DNA of 23,358 bases from DASXTK01 sp036505485 (GTDB lineage: Bacteria > Actinomycetota > Acidimicrobiia > Acidimicrobiales > VFJN01): contig DASXTK010000358.1 in the NCBI GenBank assembly GCA_036505485.1, positions 1 to 23,358 on the forward strand. The letters are read 5' to 3'. Of the stretch, positions 1 through 8,089 are shown piece by piece. The number at the start of each line of letters is the position of its first letter. Positions within the stretch are counted from its first letter, which is position 1. A program made the translations under genes and the position numbers. The notes beneath the pieces were generated by a model, which ran no database searches, had not been told where the DNA came from, and saw only the letters and a list, made by a program, of their open reading frames with translations.

Positions 1-1063
1 CGTCGTCGACGATGCGGACCTCGACGCCGGGGATGGCCCGCCCCGACGTGGTGGCGATGGTCTCGGGGTCGTCGTCGGCCCGGCACGACGTGGCGAACCC
101 GGTGGCCTCGGTCAGCCCGTAGGCGGTGAGGACCGTCTCGAACCCCAGCTCGGTGCGCATCCGGTCCACCAGCGACACCGGAATCGCCGCGGCCCCGGTG
201 ACCGCCAGCCGGAGGTTGGCCAGCTCCCCGGCCTCGGGGGAGTTGAGCAGGGACTGATAGATGGTCGGAGGACCGGGGATGCAGCTGATCTTGTGCTCGC
301 CCACCAGACGCACGGTCTCGGCCACGTCGAACACGGCCTGCGGGACCACCGTCGCTCCCGCCACCAGTGAGGCCACGATCCCGGCCTTGTAGCCGAAGCT
401 GTGGAAGAACGGGTTGACCACCAGGTAGCGGTCGCCGTGGTCCAGCCCCACCAGGTCGGCCCAGTCGGTGAAGGCCCGGAGAGTCTGGCCGTGGGTTGCC
501 ATCACCCCCTTGGGCGCCCCGGTGGTGCCCGACGTGAAGATGATGTCGCTGAGATCGTCGGCGTCCCGAGCCGAGATCCGCTCGTCGACGACCGAGTCGG
601 CCACGTCGGAACCAGCGGCCAGGAAGTCGTCCCAGGACGAGTCCCGGAGGACGACCCGGTGTTCGAGCGCCGGCAGATCGTGACCCTCGAGCATGGACAG
701 GTAGTCGTTGCCGAGGAACCCCTGAGCCGTGACCAGCACCCGGGCACCGCTCTTGCCCAGGATGTACGCCGCCTCCACCCCCTTGTACCGGGTGTTGAGC
801 GGGACTACGACTCCGCCCGCGGCCTGCAGTCCGAGCAACGCCACTGGCCATTCCCAGATGTTCGGCGACCAGATGGCCACCCGGTCTCCCGGCTCGACCC
901 CCACGGCCACGAACGCCTTGGCCGCGGCCCGGGCCGCCGACCACAGCGACGCGAAGCTGAGCACGGTGTCGCCGTCCACCACCGCGTCGTCGCCGCTGAA
1001 CCGCTCGGCGGCACTGCGCGCCAGCCGGGGGATCGTCCCCCACTCCAGGTCCCCCCTGCGCAT
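1..1063 (-). CDS. Acyl-CoA ligase (AMP-forming), FadD3-like, C-terminus cut off by window edge
   Basis: ATP-dependent acid:CoA ligase of the ANL superfamily; 354 codons are present from an ATG at 1063 and the reading frame runs off position 1. The P-loop FTSGTTGAPKG lies at about residues 177-186 and the A5 motif YGLTEA at 315-320; the C-terminal lid domain with the catalytic lysine is outside the window. Stretches such as AIWSPN, PLNTRY, FLGNDY, NPFFHSFGYKAGI and PGPPTIYQSLL closely resemble FadD3, the mycobacterial ligase that activates the steroid C/D-ring propionate HIP, as I remember that sequence. This is the basis for calling it FadD3-like; a general medium-chain or aromatic acid ligase remains possible. 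Its ATG overlaps the stop of the upstream isochorismatase-like gene by one base (TGATG), so translation is probably coupled. Confidence 0.9.
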   Translation of the reverse strand, partial: MRRGDLEWGTIPRLARSAAERFSGDDAVVDGDTVLSFASLWSAARAAAKAFVAVGVEPGDRVAIWSPNIWEWPVALLGLQAAGGVVVPLNTRYKGVEAAYILGKSGARVLVTAQGFLGNDYLSMLEGHDLPALEHRVVLRDSSWDDFLAAGSDVADSVVDERISARDADDLSDIIFTSGTTGAPKGVMATHGQTLRAFTDWADLVGLDHGDRYLVVNPFFHSFGYKAGIVASLVAGATVVPQAVFDVAETVRLVGEHKISCIPGPPTIYQSLLNSPEAGELANLRLAVTGAAAIPVSLVDRMRTELGFETVLTAYGLTEATGFATSCRADDDPETIATTSGRAIPGVEVRIVDD

Positions 1064-1692
1064 CAGATCCCCTTTCCCCGTCCCCAGATCGCGGCCAGCT
1101 CGTCCGCGGTGGTGATGGTGGCCAGCAATCCCAAGGTGTTGTCGATCACCGCGGCGACGTAGTCGGCCGGGAGCCCGGCCACCGCGTCCCTTGGTAGCAC
1201 CACCTGGTAGCCGTGGTTCACCGCATCCATGACCAGGTTGGTCACGGCGATGTTGACCGACACCCCGACCACCACCACGGTGCGGATCCCCAGGTTCCGC
1301 AGCACCGGGTCGAGGTCGGTACCGGCCATCGGGTTCAGCCCGTGGGTGCGGGTGAGCACCAGGTCGTCGGGTTCGACCCCGATCTCGGGGACGACATCCA
1401 CGGCGGGCGTCCCCGGTTCGAGCCCGGCCGGCGAGCGTTGGACCGCGGCGAACAGCCGGGCGTTGGTGTTGGCCCCTCGCCCATCGGCGCGGCGGTAGGC
1501 GGTGCCGTGGATGACCGTGACTCCGGCGCTCCGGGCCGCCTTGACCAGCCGTCCGGCGGCCAGCACCGCCGGACGGGCGGCCTCGGCCAGAGCCGGCAGG
1601 GGGCTGTGCTCGCCCACCACACCGTTCTGCAGTTCGGACGTCACCACCGCGGTGATCGCCGGGTCGACCAGCTCGCCCAGATCGACAGCCAT
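1063..1692 (-). CDS. Isochorismatase-fold (cysteine hydrolase family) protein with replaced catalytic triad
   Basis: A 209-residue protein of the isochorismatase-like fold, the usual length for the family. The C-terminal half has the family pattern MAGTDLD (122-128), LGIRTVVVVGVSVNIAV (134-150) and a long helix after it. The usual Asp-Lys-Cys triad is not seen: the Asp of the DxQ motif is Glu20 (ELQNG), the Lys position is Thr116 with Arg115 beside it, and the Cys of GVxTNxCV is Ala149. True isochorismatases also lack the Cys but keep Asp and Lys, so the substrate cannot be inferred and the protein may not be a conventional hydrolase. It is the first gene of a minus-strand operon with the FadD3-like ligase and starts 12 bases from the 1704-1722 palindrome, so it is probably controlled by it. 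Confidence 0.85.
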   Translation of the reverse strand: MAVDLGELVDPAITAVVTSELQNGVVGEHSPLPALAEAARPAVLAAGRLVKAARSAGVTVIHGTAYRRADGRGANTNARLFAAVQRSPAGLEPGTPAVDVVPEIGVEPDDLVLTRTHGLNPMAGTDLDPVLRNLGIRTVVVVGVSVNIAVTNLVMDAVNHGYQVVLPRDAVAGLPADYVAAVIDNTLGLLATITTADELAAIWGRGKGI

Positions 1693-1703
1693 CCCCGGAC
1701 GAT

Positions 1704-1722
1704 ATCTGACGCGGCGTCAGAT
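1704..1722. promoter_or_regulatory. Perfect 19-bp palindrome, candidate TetR-type operator (copy 1)
   Basis: ATCTGACG-CGG-CGTCAGAT is a perfect inverted repeat; the arms extend to 9 bp with a single central base. It sits in the 49-base gap between the divergent isochorismatase-like gene (start 1692) and crotonase gene (start 1742). The same 8-3-8 pattern recurs at 9530-9548 and 12318-12336. The placement fits a repressor site controlling both directions. The regulator is not in the window. Confidence 0.8.
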
Positions 1723-1741
1723 GTGGAGATACCGTGAGGGC

Positions 1742-2554
1742 ATGGCGACGGAGCCGTCCCAGTTCACGACCATCTCGTACGAGGCCGGCGACGACGGGGT
1801 CGCGGTGGTGACCCTGAACCGGCCGGAGCGGCACAACGCCTTCGACACGACCATGTGCCAGGAGCTGTCCTCCCTGTGGCGCGGCCTGCGGGACGACGAT
1901 TCGGTGCGGTGCGTCATCCTGACCGCGGTGGGCAACAAGGCGTTCTGCACCGGCATCGACCGGGACGACGTGCCCGCCGACGCCGACAGTTACGACTTCG
2001 ACCCGTTCACCTACGAGGATCCGGGCCAGCGCCTGGGACCCAAGGCCAACGAGCTGTGGAAGCCTGTCATCGCCGCGGTCAACGGCATCGCCTGCGGAGG
2101 GGCGTTCTACCTGCTGGGCGAGGTCGAGTTCATCATCGCCGCCGACCACGCCACCTTCTTCGACCCTCACGTGACCTACGGGATGCCGGCGGTGTTCGAG
2201 CCCACGCTCATGGCCTCCCGCATGCCCTTCGGCGAGATCATGCGGCTGTCGCTGCTGGGCAACCACGAGCGGATGTCGGCCCAGCGGGCCCATCAGATCG
2301 GCCTGGTGTCCGAGGTGGTCCCGGGCGCCGATCTGCTGGACACCGCCCGTTGGGCGGCGGCGGCCATCGCCAGCGCTCCACCCCTGGCGGTGCAGACCAC
2401 CCTGCGGACCCTGTGGGCGACCCGCGAGCTGTCCCGTCAGCAGGCGCTGGACCTGGGCAACACGTTCCTCAACCTGGGGATGCGCCAGGACGCCCTCGAG
2501 GCCGGGCAAGTGGTCTTCGCCTCCGGTCGCCGGATCCAGCCCCGGGTCCGATGA
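1742..2554 (+). CDS. Enoyl-CoA hydratase/isomerase (crotonase) family protein lacking both canonical glutamates
   Basis: A 270-residue crotonase-fold protein that binds an acyl-CoA and stabilises its thioester enolate. The N-terminal CoA-binding region RPERHNAF (28-35), the oxyanion-hole segments KAFCTGID (66-73) and NGIACGG (114-120), and the helix-turn after them are clear. Aligned by eye to rat mitochondrial hydratase, Glu144 corresponds to Tyr123 and Glu164 to His143 (FFDPHV), so it is unlikely to be an ordinary hydratase; isomerase, hydrolase or ring-cleavage chemistry is possible. I chose the ATG at 1742 because the longer upstream frame runs through the palindrome and the divergent gene. 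A weak GGAG lies at 1725-1728 and GAGGG directly before the start. It is the first gene of an operon with the second ligase, ten bases downstream. Confidence 0.9.
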   Translation: MATEPSQFTTISYEAGDDGVAVVTLNRPERHNAFDTTMCQELSSLWRGLRDDDSVRCVILTAVGNKAFCTGIDRDDVPADADSYDFDPFTYEDPGQRLGPKANELWKPVIAAVNGIACGGAFYLLGEVEFIIAADHATFFDPHVTYGMPAVFEPTLMASRMPFGEIMRLSLLGNHERMSAQRAHQIGLVSEVVPGADLLDTARWAAAAIASAPPLAVQTTLRTLWATRELSRQQALDLGNTFLNLGMRQDALEAGQVVFASGRRIQPRVR

Positions 2555-2563
2555 CGGGGGGAC

Positions 2564-4093
2564 ATGCTCGCTGACACCGTCCGGGAGGCGGCCCGGCGCT
2601 TCGGCGACCTCGTGGCCTTCGTCGACCCGGACGGATCCCCGCTCACCTACCGCGACCTGGACCGGCGCTCCGACCACATCGCCACGGGATTGGCCGAGGG
2701 CCGTCGCGTCCGCCCTGGCGATCGGGTGGCGCTGCGCCTGGCCTCCGACACCTCGTACATCCTGGCCTACGCCGCGGCGGCCAAGCTCGGAGCGGTCACC
2801 GCCGGGATCAACCCCCGCCTGGCCCCGCCGGAGCAACAGGCCCTCGTCGAGCTGGCGGACCCGGCCATCACCCTCGAGGCACCCGAGGAACTGGCCGAGC
2901 TGGAGGCGATCGGCACGGACCACCAAGCGCCTCTAGCCCTACCGACCGATCCCACCCGACCGATCGCCATCGTGTTCACCTCCGGGACAACCGGCCAGCC
3001 CAAGGGTGCGGTCTTCACCGAGGCCCAGCTCAGCGCCGTGGCCCAGATCGACACCGGCGGAGCCTGGGCGACCAGCGGAACCCCGGGTCCGGCCATGCTG
3101 GCCTCGACCCAGTTCGCCCACATCGGCTTCATGACCAAGCTGCCGTGGTACCTGCGTCTGGCCACCCGGACCCACATCCTGGGACGGTGGCGGGCCGAGG
3201 ACGCCTTGCGGACCGTCGCCGAGCAGGCCATGCCGTCGATCGGCGGCGTCGCTCCCCAGATAGCCCTGATGCTGCGCTCCCCCGAGCTGGACCGCCACGA
3301 CTGGACCCACGTCCGGACCCTGGTCATGGGTGGTGCGGCCTCGCCCCCGGCCATCGTCGACGCCGCCCGCAAGGCGTTCGGCTCGGCCTATTCGATCCGC
3401 TACTCGTCGACCGAGTCGGGCGGCTGCGGCACCGCCGCGACCCTGGAGCTCGACGACGGCGCCGCGGCCGAGACCGAGCCCACGGTGGGCCGGCCCCGCC
3501 CCGGCATCGAGGTCACCGTGCGCGTCGACGAAGGCCGTCCGGTGCCCGAGGACGAGGTGGGCGAACTGTGGCTGCGCTCCCCGACCCAGATGTCCACCTA
3601 CTGGCGGGACCCCGCGGGCACGGCCGCGACCATCGTCGACGGCGGCTGGTTGCGCACCAACGACCTGGCCCGCCTGGACGAACAGGGGAACGTGATCCTG
3701 GCCGGCCGCCGCAGCGAGATGTTCATCCGAGGTGGCTACAACGTCTATCCGGCCGAGGTGGAGGCCCAGCTGCTGGCCCACCCGGACGTGGCCGACGCCG
3801 CCGTGGTCCCCCGGCCCGACCCGGTCATGGGCGAGATCGGGGTGGCGGTGGTCGTGGCCAAGGACCCGCAGAGTCCCCCCGAGCTGAAAGTCATCCGCGA
3901 CTTCCTCGCGGCCCGGATCGCGATCTACAAACTCCCCGAGGCCCTCCACGTGGTCGAGACCCTGCCCCTCACCCCCGGACAGAAGCTCGACCGCCGGCGC
4001 CTGACCACCGAGGTTCAGGAGCCCGAGGCGAAGACGGAGTCGAAGGGGTTGGTGCGGAGGCGGGTCTCCAACCCGATTCCGCCGGTGGTGTAG
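2564..4093 (+). CDS. Acyl-CoA ligase (AMP-forming), second copy
   Basis: A complete 509-residue ANL-superfamily acid:CoA ligase. The P-loop IVFTSGTTGQPKGA is near residues 135-148, followed by A5 YSSTESGG, the hinge region LRTNDLARLDEQGN, A8 GRRSEMFIRGGYNVYPAEVE and the A10 segment LPLTPGQKLDRR with the catalytic lysine. A GGGGGGA ribosome site precedes the ATG, nine bases after the crotonase stop. The sequence is quite divergent from the FadD3-like ligase at the window start, so the two probably activate different acids or different stages of one pathway. The last 25 or so residues follow the normal family end and are encoded antisense to the C-terminus of the convergent lipoprotein gene, suggesting loss of an older stop codon. 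The substrate is not recognisable. Confidence 0.93.
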   Translation: MLADTVREAARRFGDLVAFVDPDGSPLTYRDLDRRSDHIATGLAEGRRVRPGDRVALRLASDTSYILAYAAAAKLGAVTAGINPRLAPPEQQALVELADPAITLEAPEELAELEAIGTDHQAPLALPTDPTRPIAIVFTSGTTGQPKGAVFTEAQLSAVAQIDTGGAWATSGTPGPAMLASTQFAHIGFMTKLPWYLRLATRTHILGRWRAEDALRTVAEQAMPSIGGVAPQIALMLRSPELDRHDWTHVRTLVMGGAASPPAIVDAARKAFGSAYSIRYSSTESGGCGTAATLELDDGAAAETEPTVGRPRPGIEVTVRVDEGRPVPEDEVGELWLRSPTQMSTYWRDPAGTAATIVDGGWLRTNDLARLDEQGNVILAGRRSEMFIRGGYNVYPAEVEAQLLAHPDVADAAVVPRPDPVMGEIGVAVVVAKDPQSPPELKVIRDFLAARIAIYKLPEALHVVETLPLTPGQKLDRRRLTTEVQEPEAKTESKGLVRRRVSNPIPPVV

Positions 4094-6822
4094 GTGGTAT
4101 CGGTGGCCCGACCCAGCTCGGTGTAGGTCTGACCGTCGTCGGTAGACAGCTCGGCGATCAGCTGATCGCCGCTCATGGTCAGCCGCAACCGATAGGTGAT
4201 GTCGGGGACGTCGGGGATCGAGCCCGAGGCCAGGATGGTCGTGACTGTGCCCCCGTCACGCCGTTGCAGACGCCAGCCCAGCTCGTCGCCGGTCTTGTCG
4301 TCGAGCCGCAGCCCGTAGTAGTGCTCGGCGTCCTGGACCCGGGTGATCACGCCGGCCTTGCCGCCGTTCTCGGCCGGCACCGTCGTGGCCTCGACCACGC
4401 CGTCGGTCAGCGTCACGCCGTCGGCCAAAGCCACCCCGATGTCACCGACCGGCACCTGTCCGCAGAAGGCGAACCCGGGAGCGCCGTTGGGGGCAGGACA
4501 GATGGCCCAGTTCCCGCTGGCCACGGTCCACCCGGTGCTGTCGCCGTCGTCGAACGCGTCGGCGAAGCTGAGGCCGACCGGGACGTAGCTGGCCGTGTAG
4601 AGCGCAGGATCCGCCGGCACGGTGATCTCGTGGCTGCGGGCGCCGCCGTCCGACCAGCTGCTGAAGATGTAGTCGATCCCACCGATGGTCGCCGTGGCCG
4701 GTGCGGTCAAGGTCACCTGGCCGTTGGTGGAGAACGGCATGGTGATCGGGGTCGCCGCGGTGGTGTCGCCGGCGCTCACCTCCACCCCGATGGGGTCGGA
4801 GGTCACGGTCAGGTCGGTCGAGCGGTAGTCGATGCGGCGGGTCGACGAAGCGGTGTGCCCCTGCCACACCACGGTCAGCTTCACCTCCAGCGCCGCGGAG
4901 AAACCGTGATCGGGCAGCGGCCACGAGCCGTTGAGGACGCCGGGCGCGGTGAACCAGTCGCCGTGGCGATGGCAGGAATCGGGACAATGCAGCAGGTCAG
5001 CCGACCACGTCATCGCCTCTGGAGGTAGGAGGTTGCCGTCGGGATCCACCCCGAAGCCGCTGAACGAGATGGTGTCGCCGACCGCTGCCGTCGTTCCCCC
5101 TTCCGGGGTCTCGATGACCGCAGTGGGCGCCGTCGGGTCTCCGACAGTGACGCCGGCCAGCCCGATGTCGGTGTCGCCGGCCAGGTCGCTGACCCGGACG
5201 CGGACGATCTGGAACCCCTCCTCGGTGAACGTGTGCGACAGCTGTGGGGTGGAGCCGTCGTCGAACATCCCGTCGTCGTCCAGGTCCCAGGCGTAGGTCA
5301 GCTCGTCGCCGGGATCCGGATCGGTGGAACCGCGGGCGTCCAGGCTCACGGCCAGCGGGGGCTCGCCGGACGTCGGGGTCGCGGTCACCGCGGCCTGAGG
5401 CGGGTGGTTGGTGCTGGCGTAGCCGATGCGAACGATCCGGCCGCCGTAGTGGTCCACGTACCACAGCTCCCCGCCGGGACCGAACGCCAGCTTGACCGGA
5501 GTTCCACCGGCGACGACGAAGGGCTTCACGGTCGTCGGATCGGGCAACCCGTCGCTGCCAGCCTTCATCACCCAGATGCAGCTGCGGGAGGCATCCCCGA
5601 AGAACAGGGCGCCGTCGTAGTCGTCGGGATACGAGCTGTCAGCCGGCGCGAAGGTCACACCAGTGATCGAGGATCCGTCCTTCCCATCGCAGCGCGAGTC
5701 CGTCCCTATGGGAGGACCGTGCTGGTAGGCGAACCACGGCGCCGTCACCGCGCTCGGACCGGCGGCATACAGCGACTCGCACATGGTCAGGTCCAGGTTG
5801 TCCCAGGTGGGCATGCGCGGGGTGCCCTGGTAACAGGGCCAGCCGAAGTTGTCAACGACGGCGTCGTTGCCGACGCTGCGATTGATCTCCTCCCACGCGC
5901 TCTCGCCGACGTCACCGATCCACAGCTCGTTGGTTCCCGGGCGCAGCGTGAACCGGAACGGGTTCCGCATCCCATAGGCCACGATCCGGCGGGTGTTGGG
6001 ATCGGGCGATGAAGCCATCGGGTTGTCTGGCATGGCGTCACCGGTGGTCGGGTCGATGCGGATGATGGTCCCGTTGAGACCGGTGGGATCGCCGGTGGTG
6101 CGCACGTCCTGGCTGCGCAGCGAGCCACCCTCGGCCGTCGGCGGATGCAGGGACGCGCCCACCCCGCCGGGCGGATCGCCACAGGGGTTGAGCGGATCGC
6201 CGCGCTGGCCGTAGTCCCGGAAGGTCCAGCTGGCGCCGTCCCCACCGCCCACGTAGAGGGAGCCGTCGGGGCCGAACACCATCGTGCCGATCGAGTGGCT
6301 GGGGTATTGCTGGCACCAGTCCTGGATGAGCACCTGCTCCTCCCCCGTCCACACGCCGTTGACGATGGGCAGGCGCGAAAGGCGGGCGGTGACCACGCAG
6401 CCGTCGTCGGTGGGACCGGGCGGGGTGGGACACGGATCGACATCGACCCCAGGCTGGCCCCAGAACGGTGCCACCTCGCCGGGCGGGGCGTCGTGGGTGT
6501 AGAGGACGTAGAGCGACGGGTCGGCCGGGAAGCCCGGGGCCAGCTCGATGTCGAGCAGACCCCGATCCGCCTGGTCGATCACGTTGGTGCGGATGTCCAC
6601 CAGCACCGTGGGGGAATCGTCGAGCAGGTTGTCGAACTCCTTGACGACGCCGGGCTTCTCAGCCACCAGGACCTTGCCGTCCGGGGCGAAGACGATGTCG
6701 GTCGGCCGGTTCAACCGGTCATAGACGACGTACTGGTTGAACCCCTCGGGGATGTTGCGGGTACAGCCCACCGCCAAACCGAACACCAAAAATACAACAC
6801 CGCTAACCGCCCACCGCCGCAC
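4015..6822 (-). CDS. Lipoprotein: glucose/sorbosone dehydrogenase-like beta-propeller with PKD and C-terminal beta domains
   Basis: A 935-residue exported protein. Residues 1-20 form a lipoprotein signal peptide ending in LAVGC, with Cys20 as the likely lipidated residue. Residues of about 35-470 are a six-bladed propeller of the soluble quinoprotein glucose/sorbosone dehydrogenase family (NRPTDIVFAPDG, RGLLDIELAPGF, GDPTGLNGTIIRIDP, YGMRNPFRF, DVGESAWEEIN). A PKD domain follows at about 473-560 (DARGSTDPDPGD, YAWDLDDDG), then Ig-like segments and, from about 750, a jelly-roll-like region (FADAFDDGDSTGW). It may oxidise a sugar or bind polysaccharide at the cell surface; whether it holds PQQ cannot be judged here. 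The start is GTG at 6822 with GGGGGAG (complement of 6833-6839) ten bases upstream. It appears monocistronic, and its 3' end overlaps the convergent ligase by 79 bases. Confidence 0.88.
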   Translation of the reverse strand: MRRWAVSGVVFLVFGLAVGCTRNIPEGFNQYVVYDRLNRPTDIVFAPDGKVLVAEKPGVVKEFDNLLDDSPTVLVDIRTNVIDQADRGLLDIELAPGFPADPSLYVLYTHDAPPGEVAPFWGQPGVDVDPCPTPPGPTDDGCVVTARLSRLPIVNGVWTGEEQVLIQDWCQQYPSHSIGTMVFGPDGSLYVGGGDGASWTFRDYGQRGDPLNPCGDPPGGVGASLHPPTAEGGSLRSQDVRTTGDPTGLNGTIIRIDPTTGDAMPDNPMASSPDPNTRRIVAYGMRNPFRFTLRPGTNELWIGDVGESAWEEINRSVGNDAVVDNFGWPCYQGTPRMPTWDNLDLTMCESLYAAGPSAVTAPWFAYQHGPPIGTDSRCDGKDGSSITGVTFAPADSSYPDDYDGALFFGDASRSCIWVMKAGSDGLPDPTTVKPFVVAGGTPVKLAFGPGGELWYVDHYGGRIVRIGYASTNHPPQAAVTATPTSGEPPLAVSLDARGSTDPDPGDELTYAWDLDDDGMFDDGSTPQLSHTFTEEGFQIVRVRVSDLAGDTDIGLAGVTVGDPTAPTAVIETPEGGTTAAVGDTISFSGFGVDPDGNLLPPEAMTWSADLLHCPDSCHRHGDWFTAPGVLNGSWPLPDHGFSAALEVKLTVVWQGHTASSTRRIDYRSTDLTVTSDPIGVEVSAGDTTAATPITMPFSTNGQVTLTAPATATIGGIDYIFSSWSDGGARSHEITVPADPALYTASYVPVGLSFADAFDDGDSTGWTVASGNWAICPAPNGAPGFAFCGQVPVGDIGVALADGVTLTDGVVEATTVPAENGGKAGVITRVQDAEHYYGLRLDDKTGDELGWRLQRRDGGTVTTILASGSIPDVPDITYRLRLTMSGDQLIAELSTDDGQTYTELGRATDTTYTTGGIGLETRLRTNPFDSVFASGS

Positions 6823-6892
6823 GATCCGTAGTCTCCCCCAAACGCGACCCGCCTTGGAAGGGTCTTACCCGTGAAGATCAGCTGACGGATCT

Positions 6893-8089
6893 CTAAGTGC
6901 CGAAAATCCCTACGAAGCTGACCATTTCGCCGGGGTAGCCGCCGAGGTTGTGGGTCAGGGCGAGCGTCCGGTTGGCGTCGATGGTGGTGATGCGGCGCTC
7001 CTCCGGGGCTTCCCCGCGCAGCTGCAGCCACGCCTCGTAGATCATGCGCAGACCGCTGGCTCCCACCGGATGGCCGAAGGACTTCAAGCCGCCGTCGGGG
7101 TTGATCGGCATCTCACCGTCGAGGTCGAACACCCCGTCGAGCACCGCCTTCCACGCCGTGCCCCTTTCGGCGAACCCCAGGTCCTCCATGAGCACCAGCT
7201 CGGTGGGGGTGAAGCAGTCGTGCACCTCGGCCATGGCGATCTGGGCCCGGGGATCGGTCACGCCGGCCTGGGCGTAGGCGTCCTCGGCGCACCGGGCCAC
7301 CTCCCGGAAGGTGGTGTAGTCGTAGCTGGGGTCGCTCAGGCCCGAGCCGTTCCCCGCCACCAGGGACAAGGCCTTAATGAACAGCGGACGGTCCGTGGAG
7401 CGGTGGGCGTCCTCGGCCCGCACCACGATCGCCGCCGCGGCACCGTCGGCCACGCCGGCGCAGTCGAACACCGAGAGCTCACCGGCCACCGACGGCAGGG
7501 CGCAGATCTGCTCGACCGACATCTCCCGGCGGAACTGGGCCCTGGGGTTGCGGGCGCCGTTGTAGTGGTTCTTGGAGGCAATCCTGGCCAAGGCCCGGCG
7601 CAGCTCGTCGGGATCGACGCCGTAGCGCTCGGCGTAGGCCGGCACCACCATCGAGAACATGGCCGCCGCGGTCAGGGTCCGGTTGGTGCCGTCGGTGGGG
7701 ATGGGAAAGGCGTTCAGCCCCTGGTAGCCGGAGTCCTTCACCTTCTCGACGCCGACCGCCATGGCCACGTCGTAGGCCCCGGAGGCCACGGCGTAGGCCG
7801 CTTGGCGCAGGGCCTCGGAACCGGTGGCGCACATGTTCTCCACCCGGGTCACCGGCTTGCCCTCGAGGCCAAGAGGCTTGGCCAGGACCATCCCGCTCAT
7901 GCCCGACTGCGCAGTCCCCAGCCAATAGGCGTCGACGTCGTCGGGCCCGATCGGGGTGTTGAGGTTGGAGAAGGCCTCGGCGGTGGCATCGACCAGCAGC
8001 TCGTCGACGCCCTTGTCCCAGTGCTCGGCGAAGCGGGTGCAGCCCATCCCGACGATGGCCACCCGATCGCGGATGCCGTGCGAGCCCAT
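6893..8089 (-). CDS. SCP-x/archaeal-type thiolase (lipid-transfer-protein-like acetyl-CoA acetyltransferase)
   Basis: A 398-residue thiolase-fold enzyme, predicted to cleave or form a C-C bond next to a CoA thioester. Catalytic Cys87 is in ENMCATGSEAL, His290 in EVHDCFTP and His340 in GHPVGASG. The terminal motif is HNLGG rather than the CxGGG of degradative thiolases, which is the SCP-x/archaeal pattern. It follows the ketosynthase-like/DUF35 gene with a one-base TGATG overlap; in archaea and actinobacteria such thiolases work in complexes with DUF35 OB-fold proteins. The steroid aldolase Ltp2 belongs to the same family, but the retained Cys and two His favour true thiolase chemistry here. 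The ATG at 8089 was chosen because the longer frame upstream is only a shadow of the preceding gene. Confidence 0.92.
   Translation of the reverse strand: MGSHGIRDRVAIVGMGCTRFAEHWDKGVDELLVDATAEAFSNLNTPIGPDDVDAYWLGTAQSGMSGMVLAKPLGLEGKPVTRVENMCATGSEALRQAAYAVASGAYDVAMAVGVEKVKDSGYQGLNAFPIPTDGTNRTLTAAAMFSMVVPAYAERYGVDPDELRRALARIASKNHYNGARNPRAQFRREMSVEQICALPSVAGELSVFDCAGVADGAAAAIVVRAEDAHRSTDRPLFIKALSLVAGNGSGLSDPSYDYTTFREVARCAEDAYAQAGVTDPRAQIAMAEVHDCFTPTELVLMEDLGFAERGTAWKAVLDGVFDLDGEMPINPDGGLKSFGHPVGASGLRMIYEAWLQLRGEAPEERRITTIDANRTLALTHNLGGYPGEMVSFVGIFGT

Noticed and set aside
3145..5028. A 627-codon plus-strand frame running from the second ligase into the lipoprotein gene
   Set aside because: It is an out-of-frame shadow of the ligase followed by the antisense of the lipoprotein, with Arg/Gly/Pro-rich low-complexity translation.
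5233..6012. A 259-codon plus-strand frame inside the lipoprotein gene
   Set aside because: It is antisense to a clearly conserved propeller domain.
6823..6892. Possible operator half-site CTGACGG and small repeats between the thiolase and lipoprotein genes
   Set aside because: Only one half-site is present and GGGTCTTACCC has just four-base arms, so neither an operator nor a terminator can be supported.
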